Source: Papaver somniferum
Lineage: Eukaryota > Streptophyta > Magnoliopsida > Ranunculales > Papaveraceae
NCBI RefSeq assembly: GCF_003573695.1
Contig: NC_039367.1
Span: 163,634,542-163,698,541 of the forward strand
DNA length: 64,000 nucleotides
Direction of reading: 5' to 3'
The notes beneath the pieces were generated by a model. That model was not told the origin of the DNA, made no database searches, and saw only the letters and a program-made list of their open reading frames with translations. The translations under genes were made by a program, and so were the position numbers. Positions 55,241 to 64,000 of the stretch are shown one piece after another (position 1 is the first letter of the stretch; every line of letters starts with the position of its first letter).

Positions 55241-56019
55241 GAGGAGACTAGAGGTGTAAAGCATGCCGGCCCGGCACAGCCCGACACACGAAGTCGTGTG
55301 CTTCACGTACCATGTGCCGTGCTGTGCTGTGCCAACGATTTAAACGTGTTGTGCTTTACTAGTCAAAATATAGGCACAACACATCCCACAGGCACAACAC
55401 ACGAATAAACGTGCCGTGCTGGCACACGTGCTATAAAAAATTTGAAATCACTTGATGTATTCATTAAGTCGGACATTATCACAAGAATTTAATCAGACAA
55501 CATATCATTTGAAATTATTTCAAGTTAACAAGTTTATTCAATAAAAAGAAATAGCCCATCAAATATAAAATTGGATTCATGTCATGTATATTAATGTTCT
55601 AGTTAAATATAGGACGACATTATAACAACGATATTGAAATATATTTTCCAAATATTAAGGTATTATATGTGTTGTTATAAATAAGCCAATATAACGTGTT
55701 AAAAACTAGCTAGAATAGTGACTCATTTGTGAAATATACAAAAAATGTGATGTATTATGCCTTGTTATATAGTGTATTTGTACATATTATGACGTGCTTT
55801 CTTAACGTGTTGTGCTGGTCTGGACCACGTGTTTATCCGTTCCGCATGTTGTGTTGTGCTACTGTGGCAATTAGTCAAACCCAGCACGTCCCATTTAACG
55901 AACGTACTGTGCCGTGCTAGGCTAAGTCACGTGCTGGGCTGGGCTGTGCTCAAATTTTAGCGTGCTGTGCTGGGTTGTGCTCCTGCTGGCACAACCCAAT
56001 TTACACCTCTAGAGGTAAC
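55241..56019. mobile_element. hAT-like MITE, 763 bp
   Basis: Terminal inverted repeats TAGAGGTGTAAA (55249) and TTTACACCTCTA (ending 56011) bound the element. Subterminal GTGCTGTGCTG/CAGCACA words are present in both orientations. The 8-bp flanks GAGGAGAC and GAGGTAAC agree at six positions, compatible with an old hAT duplication. There is no transposase, and a 63-codon frame at 55729 is not recognised. Confidence 0.75.
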
Positions 56020-58716
56020 CAAGTGCTAAAATCAATATTCATATACACTGGCTTTATAATAACGATACATAAACAATAATTAGAGAACTTTAATGTGTCA
56101 TAGAATGTACATTAATTTGTAGCCTGACCTTGTGAGCATTAGTAGTACCCAACACCAGCATCATTCACCACACTCACCATCCAAATTTCAGTACCAAATA
56201 TGCAACAGGTTAATGTACTTTTGATGATTTCTTATACGAACTTGTAACCTCCCACCCCAACACCTTGAAGATTATGCGACTCTAATGCAGCTTTTGGATC
56301 CGAAAACAGAGCAAAGAAGAAAAGAGGATTCAGCTTATAAATAGCATAACCAAATAAAAACATTATAATTATATACGTAAGAGGTGGGTTTTAGAATTTC
56401 AACAATCTTGTAGCGATTAAAACTCAAGAAAAAATCATAAACATCATACACGTTCTTAGCAACAAAAATCTAGCAAGTCACAAAGGGATTCTACTTATTT
56501 CCAAGCAATCTAATTCATACTGGCAATGATAGAATTGTATAAGACCTATAGGTTGAATTAACACCCTGCAACATCTTCAATAGATAAACATATGCATTAC
56601 ATGAGCACAAAAGAAACCCAATTTAATAGATAGTGTGTAACGTACTTGAACATCAAAATATATTGAAAGTATATGGTTGTTTCTGTTTGTGATTACTGGA
56701 CAGAACTTCTCCACCGCTGCTACAATCTGTACCCACCATATTCTGTTTTAAGAAAATTATGTGAGATATGAAAGTAATGTCATTATTCCAGTATAAAAAA
56801 AAGTCAAAAATTATTTAATATGAAACAAGATTTCATAGAAGAAAAAAATTTTGTTTACCCATGATATCACACTGACATATTGCTCCATAAGGCATCAACA
56901 TCTACCACAAAATCATAACCTAAGATTACATCAACATATTACAAAACAAAATCATCATCTTATAGAATTTGCAGCAAAAACCCCAACTTGAAAGAGTAAA
57001 AAATACCCACCTTTGACATTGTGATGTGTTTTAACATAGAAATTATTATCAGTACTAACTTAGAAATCATTCTCCAACTCTCTGCATTCTTTCTAAACCC
57101 TATATCACCGAGAAATAGACCTCTTTGAAACTTTAATTGGAACTCCTTTGATCAGCAATAGGCGGGGGAGAAAAAAAAAGGGTTAGGGTTTATAGAGTCA
57201 GAGAATCAAAGGGATACAAACAAAAAGGGTTAGGGTTTACCAACTGAAAAAAACGAACCTGCAAATTAAATAAAAGACGAACGACCAAATCTTTCCTGAT
57301 GAACAGAGAGAAATGAGAAAAAAGACGGAAGTAAGAAAAATGCAATAATAGCAGTGCATCCAATAGTATTCCATCGTTGTTTGAAGTAAAAGAGAAAGCC
57401 TTGTCCATAGAATGTCTTGTTCAGTAAAAGAGAAAGCCTTTGACTCCTAGCAAGCTGTTTTTTTTTCTTTGTATCATCATGATTCCGCAACCATTAATGG
57501 TTTGTTTCTAGGGTTTGTTCCAAGATTTTTCTTTGTATTTTCTCTCTCGTAGATTTTGGTAATTTTTTTTGCCGGATTTGTTATTCGTTTTTCGTGGATA
57601 AATTTGTCAATAAATAATATAAGTTTTAACTCCTCCGATGAATAAAGTATCGCCAAGTGTCCTCTTCAGGTTTAACGTGAAAACTCTTCTCTCAGCGATT
57701 GTGGCTCTCTCGAAAACTCTCCTCTCATTTAACGTGGGTGGGAAATCTCCTCTCATTGAACGGTGACGCTCACCATTCAACGTAAAGCCTCATATGAGTT
57801 AGGATTTTAAAGGAGTTAGATTTCCGACATAAAAGTCCTTGGACAGTTTGTGTAATCCGCCCGTGTGTAAACACATAACTCAAATGCTCATTTTTCCCTC
57901 GTATCCATCAGCGTCCCGTCTCTACGGATCTCGTTTAGTAATACTAGTTTGTCAAATGCAAACACGATCCTTATCATTTCTCGGGCTGATCACATCAACC
58001 ATATCTTTCAAGAGAAATATTTTTTTTGAGTATCTCCTAAAAATGGATTGCAGTGCACCGTATACCGCTAACCAATAAACACCAATACCACTATCAACCT
58101 ATGATTTCAATCTCCCGTAAAATTATTGCTCCATTAAAGTACAATAGGGTTCTGGAAAAGTGAGATCTAATAGACAAGAAAAGTAAAAATCTACAAGTGC
58201 TAGTAAATAACTAAACTAGAAAGAAAGTTGAACGTTGTTGTCGGCGAATGAGATGGCTTGCTCGATCTGATCTGGCTCATTAGGCTACAAATTATAATCG
58301 TTGTCGTTTAATTTTAGGGAATGAGATTTATGAAAAACTTTATACGCCTGATAAATGCCGAAAGCGTAATTGGATCCAGTGGCGTCTTCTTTCTTTTTTC
58401 AGTGGTGTCTGTTGAATTGTTTCAAGCATAAACTTTTCTTATAGTCTATAAGAACGTTTTTTTTTTAATTATTTACATGCGTTGTTCATTTCATCAAAAG
58501 AATAATAAAGAGGCATATATATGTCTATCTAAATAGAATGAAATGAAACATGTCAATCTAAATAATGTCAAGATGTTTGATACGTCCATGTTTATGGGAC
58601 TATGTAGCGTATTACTAGTTGGTATATGTTTGATTAGTATTTCTATCTTCTGTACTAGGTATATTATGTCTGGATTGTATTAGGAAGTTAGAGAGGTTAG
58701 AGGCAGTTAAGAGGTG
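56020..58716. other. Intergenic, no gene recognised
   Basis: AT-rich with AGGGTTAGGGTTTA twice near 57177-57240 and TCTCCTCTCATT twice near 57720-57760. Minus-strand frames near 57190-57490 have a hydrophobic stretch (AIIAFFLLPSFFSFL) but no family signature. No RNA gene seen. Confidence 0.45.
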
Positions 58717-58721
58717 ATTTT

Positions 58722-59199
58722 TGTAGTTGCAGGAAAACCTACAACCACACCCCAAAGTATTTTAGACAATCACTCAAGTAATCATAATGAATTCTTTATT
58801 AACTTTCAAGGGTTTAAAATTGGATACAATGAGTAACAAAGGATTACAATGACTTTACTTGCTCTCCAAATAAAATTTCTCTCTCCTAGTTGCTTGTCTA
58901 ATACTCACTACTAGATCTCTCTCTTCGTGATGACATCTTTCTTTTATATAGGATTCCTCATAGTGGATGACAGCTAAGAGATCCGCTATTTTCGGAATCA
59001 CTGTGCGATACATTCGCTCATGCATATTCACTCACTCTTGCACAGACTACACCTCGCATAGAGCATCACACTTTACTCGTGATTTTGCTAACATCATCCA
59101 ATACGTCACTTCAACCTTGCCATGTGCGATAGTCTTCGCTTATATCAGATAATCCTTACTTCGCATATTTACTGATATGTGCGACATTCCACTCCTACA
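58722..59199 (-). repeat. 3' LTR of Tat copy 2
   Basis: 478 bp. It aligns with the 476-bp LTR at 13297-13772 but is much diverged. Shared features include the terminal TGTAGTTG, the ATAATGAATTCTT block and TTTTATATAGG near 58935, whose complement is a candidate TATA region. Confidence 0.85.
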
Positions 59200-59213
59200 T
59201 TCTGCCTCTTCTC
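59200..59213 (-). promoter_or_regulatory. Polypurine tract of Tat copy 2
   Basis: The complement reads GAGAAGAGGCAGAA directly before TGTAGGAG. It has the same position and style as 13282-13296 in copy 1. Confidence 0.75.
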
Positions 59214-59588
59214 ATTTCGCTTACATTATCAAGTGAGCGATATGAGAATTTTGCATCTTATAATATCGCATGTGTATATCTTTTCGTATTCTATCTTGCT
59301 GACATTCCTCCGGAATTCCAGTTTTTTTTAATTACGCATGTATTTTTAACCACTTATTATTTTACACGTCCTTTTAACCGCCTGTTTTTATCCATTCATT
59401 CCTCGCATTAATGAAATCTTGAAAAGTGGGACTAATCTTTCCTTATATATCTTCTTTCGTAATCTTCTTTCTTCTTTCTATTTTCTTGTTTTATCTTTTC
59501 TGCTACTGCTTTCTCTGATCAAAACTAAATTTATTTCATCAAACAATTTAATTTGAATTTTTTACCCATCTCCATTCCCATTCTAAAA
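59214..59588 (+). other. Leader and promoter region of Tat copy 2 antisense ORF
   Basis: No ORF. A pyrimidine-rich stretch (TTTCTTCTTTCTATTTTC, near 59470) precedes the ATG at 59589. TTATATATCTTC at about 59440 is a possible TATA element. Confidence 0.4.
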
Positions 59589-62221
59589 ATGGATCCTGCT
59601 GGCAAGAAGATGGAGACATAATTCAATAGATTAAAGAATGAGTTCCATTCGAGAGGTTACTCACTTTCTCTTCCCCCATCATCTGACTATTCATCCAAAC
59701 TCAGTCTTGATTTAATTAATTCCGATCAATGGAACAATCAAAGAGTTATTGTTTCATTGGTACAACTTTCCATTCTTCCAATTCCTTTGTTTAACCCAAA
59801 AAAACCCATGTTCTATGAAATTCTTGCTGATGCTCGATTCGTACGGAGAATATTCCAACTAAGTGGTGATGCGATCAGAATAGCATATGATTATTCTCGT
59901 CGTGCAGCTGGTCTAGGGACTTCTTATACTTATGAGGTGCGAAAGGAATCGCATCGTGATAAGGTTATCGATTCTTCCGAATACACTCTTGATAACTTCT
60001 TCAACAATTACTATGTTGCAATCATGAAGAGTAATTTGACTAAATGGGCCGTTCGCTTAAGAAGAAAAGATGGTATTACTGAAGATAATAAGATCATATT
60101 GACTGGAATGACAAATCTAACAGTTCTGCTCGCAGATCTAATGACTCAAGATGGCTTAACTGCCTTCCATGTTAGAAGGTCCTTATATATCTGGTAAAGC
60201 TGAGGATGGTTCTGATATTCCTCTTCCCGAGAAATTTTCTTCTTACCAACCCTGAAAGTTTGTTCTTTCCGAAGATGAGACAAAGAAAGTGGTATAGGGC
60301 TTCGCATAAATATTTTCAGTCTCGCATAATTTCATTTCAATTTCTTATAGTCATATAAATATTCTCAATCTTCGTATGGTAATTCCACTTTTTGCAGGCT
60401 GCTAAGAGGACCAAAACTTCGCACAATGCATCAGCTTCGCAGTATAATAAAGTAAGAAACATTCGTTTTGATTTTAACAATATTGTTGCCTCTGTTTCTT
60501 ATCTTGATTATTCGCGTAGGTGAAATCTTTGGGTGATAAGACTTCAATTAAAGTAAAAAATATTCCAAAAAGGCCTACGTCTAAATCTTCATCAAAAAGG
60601 TCATCTTCAATGGATGAACTTTCTAGGAAGAGTAAAAGATATGATTCTTCTTCAAGTTCAGAGTCTACTGAGGATGATATCCTTGCTTCTGATGATTCAT
60701 CAGTTCCTTCTTCCTTGAAAGAGTTGTCCAATCTTTTCGCTGGAGATCTTCTGACTGCTGTTGATAACGAAGAACTAAACCGTGCTTTTGGAATGGTTTC
60801 TAAAATATGCGATGCTCCTACTTTAGATGATTCATCTCTTCGTGGAGCTGCCTCTGCGATAAATCCGAACCTCCAATTCACAATCAGCTCTTTGGTAATA
60901 TTTGCAACTTTACCTTTTTGCCCTCTCTTTAGCCTTGTTTTATTTCTAATAGTAATACTTCCTTTCATTCTTGCAGGGAGCCCGTTTATCTTATGTAATC
61001 TCCTTAGACTATCAAAGGAGACTTACTAAACTTGAGAAAGAAAATTCCAAGCTTAAAGCCGAGAATTCAACCAATTCTGATTTAATTCGCAGAGCCCGAG
61101 AAAGAAATTATGAACTCGTTGGTATGTAGCCTTTATTTTCTTTGTTCTTCTATTTTTATGCGATAATTCACATTTCTTATTTTGTTATATTCGCAGACCT
61201 GTATAACCTTTCGGATGAGGCTGCCAATTTTCCTGATGATGAAACCCTTTTAGAACACCTTAATTCTTCTTTAAATAATTATCCCAACAAAGGATTTGAA
61301 AATCTGAGCTTGGAGGAACTAAGATTGAAATATGATGCTCTTAGAAAAAGCCATAGATCTTTATTGACTACGTTTAATAACTTTAAACATCGTCTTCATG
61401 AGACCCAAGAAAAAATTCAAGTTTTGGAAACAAAGAATAATAAGCTTATTGATGAGAAAATTGAGATTGATCTTAAGGGTGCGAAAGCACTAGAAAAATT
61501 CCATGAGTCCATTGTTGAGGTTCAAAAAGAACGTGATTTAGCTTTGATAGAAAAGAATATACTTGTCGAAGAAAGAAATTTAATTCGCTCTCAACTTCTC
61601 ATAGAAAGCGAAACTGAATTTAGTTGGGATGCTAGGGTTCTAAATGAGGCTAGAGAGAATCTAGCTATTAATGTGAGTCTTCAAGCTGATCATTTCGCAT
61701 TGGTTAAAGACATTGTTTCCAATTATGAAGGTCAAATATTTCTATTTTAATACTTGTATTTTCTTTGGGGATAATATATATTTTTATATATATATAAATC
61801 CTAACCTGCTTATTCATATGTCGCAGATAAGGAGAAGAATTATCTTCAGAATATTGAAGAATTGGAAACTCTCTTAGCTTCTGAAAAAGAGAAGAATTAT
61901 CCTTAGAAAATCGAAGAATTAGAAACTCGCTTAGCTTCTGAAGAAAAATATTTATCTGCTCGCAACTCTAATTATCAGCAATTTAAGAAGAATTTCATCA
62001 CCATGGTTTAAAACAATAGCAATGATGCTAATCGTGCTCGCGAAGCTGCTATTAAGAAAGTCTGTGTTGAGAATAACATCCCTCTTATAAAGTATAGATT
62101 TCCAGAAATCCCTGATAATGAACATATTTCTGATATTTCAGACAGTGTGGGAGAAGATGAAGAATCTGAAGAAGAAAATAATGGTTCTGAGGCTGAGCGA
62201 GATGAAGAAAATGAAAATTAA
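59589..62221 (+). pseudogene. Antisense ORF (aORF) of Tat copy 2, six exons
   Basis: Exons by splice sites: 59589-60291, 60398-60451, 60520-60894, 60977-61121, 61197-61730 and 61827-62221. All five introns are GT-AG and exons 2 to 6 join in phase. Exon 1 begins MDPAGKKMET and has a globular region (FYEILADARFVRRIFQ, AYDYSRRAAGLG). Exon 3 is Ser/Lys-rich. Exons 4 to 6 are a long coiled coil (LDYQRRLTKLEKENSKLK, QEKIQVLETKNNKLIDE), ending in an acidic tail (SDSVGEDEESEEEN). Stops at 59619, 61904 and 62009 and a frameshift near 60186 disrupt it. The role of such Tat antisense proteins is unknown; the transcript would be antisense to the element. Confidence 0.8.
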
Positions 62222-62739
62222 CCATTTTCACTTGTTTTAAATTCTTTGTAAATTCTTTGCTTTCTGAATATTTTCATGTAATCTTAAAGACATGCACTTT
62301 TTGAGCATGAATTTTCTTTCTTTTATAAATTCCCTTTTTTCGCATTCACATCCAAAATTCCATTCTTTCGCATGTATATGAGTCTATCAAATGGGGCAAA
62401 TAGCATTCCCTTTGCATTCCCATTCTCGCCTCTGTTAATTGACACATCTTGATGGACTTCATGATTAATTATATTTTATAGTCCTTCATTCATTTGGTGC
62501 GAATATATTCGCAGTATTCTTTTTTCCCTGTAAATCCCTGCAAAACAAAATTAGTATAAAATTTTATATTTCTCACAAGGTCTTATTTTGCCTTCCTATG
62601 TAAAGGTCTTATCTTGCCTCAATTCTGTGCGATGAGATCTCATGCGGTCTTTACACTGTAGTGTATCGACCCATTGACCTCATCTTATATTTTTCTTGTA
62701 TTATTTTCTCTTCAGTTTTTTCGCATAAATATGATAAGT
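62222..62739. other. Non-coding between aORF and conserved block
   Basis: AT-rich with several TTCGCAT words and no ORF. 62590-62700 aligns inverted to 10120-10240 (AAGGTCTTATCTTGCCTC). Confidence 0.5.
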
Positions 62740-63330
62740 CTTAATACTCGCTTGAGTAAAAAGCCTTATGACATTTACGTCTTTTGACACAATTCAGCTC
62801 CCTAATGGAGGGTGCCGTCCTTATCTTCCCCCTGATTGCCCCTTCAAGGAAGCTTACCTCTACCGGGTTAAGGTTATGGCTCTTCCCATCTGGTTAATCC
62901 AATAATCAGTTGATTTCGCAGTCTCATATCCCAACACCGATGAGGTTTACGGTTGCGAGACCGCACCCTAAGTGGGGTATCTTTGGACCGAGTGCATCAT
63001 AGTCAGGACTTGTCAAGAGTGGCAAGGTATGCTCCAGACGCCCCGGGCACTCTTGACTGAAACGTGTACCTCGGCGCCCTGATCGAGTTTCTGCACTACT
63101 TAGGAGAGACTTTCTCACCTTAGTCTCTCAATCTAAGATTATTATCTTAGACTGAAAATTTAAGGTACCTCTCCCGGATGGGCATTTTCGTTTGTTCTCA
63201 CCCCAAATCTCCATGACTCAAGTTCCAGGGTCGGTGTTGCTTTCCCTTGAGTCATGCTTCTAGGTTTCTCCGACTATGACGTGCGTTAGGTCTTACTTTG
63301 TTTCCTATTGCATGTATGCTAACTAGGTTG
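62740..63330 (-). other. Conserved block between pol and aORF (Tat copy 2)
   Basis: Inverted match of 9540-10080, including AGAAACTCGATCAGGGCGCC, CACTCTTGACAAGTCCTGAC and CCCCACTTAGGGTGCGGTCT read on the minus strand. The hairpin arms GTCAAGAGTG and CACTCTTGAC are a perfect complement here, while copy 1 has one mismatch. The open frame seen in copy 1 is also open here (63118 to 62924). Confidence 0.65.
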
Positions 63331-64000
63331 AACGCCACATTCGGATTCCTAGTCTATCTTTATAAAAATCATTATTTCTGGTGCATTTTATTAAGGTCTT
63401 ATTATGAAGATTCTAATTTTTCTCTTCTTAACTCGGTATCACTCCATGAAGTTAGAATTTATCATTCCATTTTCAATTTTTTGAGTTTATACAATGCACA
63501 CAGAAGTTTACTTAAAGTATACCAAATGCGAAGTTTTCAAGGGTCATTAGTAGAGGGTTGAGCAAAGTTGATGATGTCGGATATAGTTTTGGAATTTACA
63601 CTATATAGAGCTTAGACATTTCCATTCCTCATATTACTCACTTATCCCCTTCAACTTTTGTATCTCCTTAAGATCGTAGATGCTTTTCAGAATATTATTT
63701 CGCATAACCCTTTAAACCTCCTCTTTGCGATGACCATCGCACATTTCTTTGCTGTCTTGAAAAAACAACTTCTGCTTTTGTATTCTTTCTGCTTCTGTAG
63801 AAATAATATTTCTGGTTCGCTTAGTATCATTACTTCTATAAAACCCTGCTTCAGTATTTTGCATATCTGTTTGTTCAGAATTATATACTGCGTCCACCAT
63901 TAACCTCTCAGCTCTTTGATGCAACATGTTATTTCCAATTTCTTTGCTTACTCTCTCTTTCTTCACACTTTTCTATGTCAATTTCTTGACAATTTCTACT
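63331..64000. other. No recognised feature at window end
   Basis: If copy 2 were collinear with copy 1 the end of integrase should appear on the minus strand by about 63550, but no integrase motif is visible. AT-rich; contents unexplained. Confidence 0.4.

Larger units (their letters stand above)
58722..64000 (-). mobile_element. Tat/Ogre-type element copy 2, inverted, runs off the window
   Basis: The 3' LTR (58722-59199) begins on the plus strand with TGTAGTTGCAGG and has the same internal boundary (PPT, then TGTAGGAGTGG, on the minus strand) as the nested copy at 13297. Next come the antisense ORF (plus strand here) and the conserved block near 62740-63330. pol and the 5' LTR should lie beyond 64000. 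Sequence from about 63340 onward does not align well to copy 1 and shows no pol motif, so an insertion or divergence is possible. Confidence 0.85.

Noticed and set aside
60474..60968. 164-codon minus-strand ORF
   Set aside because: A shadow of the plus-strand aORF exon 3, whose in-phase splice sites support the plus strand.
1..64000. tRNA, rRNA or snoRNA genes
   Set aside because: I looked for tRNA B-box-like GGTTCGANTCC and cloverleaf context and found only isolated partial matches without a stem structure.

Overview
This window is transposon-dense plant nuclear DNA, almost certainly from a eudicot. The evidence is AT-rich sequence with GT-AG introns, Ty3/gypsy and Ty1/copia retrotransposons of plant lineages, CACTA, hAT-like and Helitron DNA transposons, and host fragments of plant families (KORRIGAN-type GH9 endoglucanase, LRR receptor kinase, pectin methylesterase/invertase inhibitor, NAP1, uracil phosphoribosyltransferase, FANCI-like). 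The species cannot be named from the sequence. I found no host gene that looks intact. Every recognisable host coding piece is truncated, frameshifted or carries a stop codon.

Layout. 1-4.8 kb: a hAT-like MITE remnant, a GH9 C-terminal exon fragment, an LRR-kinase N-terminal fragment and a foldback element. 4.86-17.76 kb: an old Ty3/gypsy element with 353-bp LTRs and TSD TCAAC. Its gag is split by a second gypsy element of the Tat/Ogre type (6.28-13.77 kb). That nested element has lost its 5' LTR, gag and protease but keeps RT, RNase H, an extra archaeal-type RNase H, integrase, an antisense intron-containing ORF and a 3' LTR. 17.8-27.8 kb: degenerate local duplications invaded by a young Ty1/copia element (20.30-24.92 kb, TSD AAAGG, LTRs identical except for a 13-bp repeat). 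27.9-31.8 kb: a pectinesterase/invertase-inhibitor pseudogene and a minus-strand GH9 endoglucanase lacking its N-terminal half. 33.7-37.1 kb: a minus-strand LTR element (TSD GTGGC, initiator-Met PBS) with no gag-pol. 37.2-44.6 kb: a CACTA element (TSD TTT) carrying adjacent fragments of NAP1 and of a uracil phosphoribosyltransferase. 45.9-53.5 kb: a TIR element with a 10-bp TSD that sits inside an inhibitor pseudogene, carries a FANCI-like exon and is itself invaded by a 5.5-kb LTR element without coding capacity. 53.5-56 kb: scrambled inhibitor fragments, a probable Helitron 3' end with a GC-rich 37-bp minisatellite, and a hAT-like MITE. 58.7 kb to the end: a second Tat/Ogre element in inverted orientation, with a six-exon antisense ORF.

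The elements mostly act on each other as nested insertions. LTR divergence counted by eye gives a relative order: host Ty3 about 17/353 differences, 33.7-kb element about 15/400, 47.7-kb element about 17/613, copia none apart from the 13-bp repeat. The most notable signals are two DNA transposons carrying host gene fragments, a spliced antisense gene shared by two Tat copies, and a block between pol and that antisense gene that is far better conserved between the copies than their LTRs and can form a hairpin.
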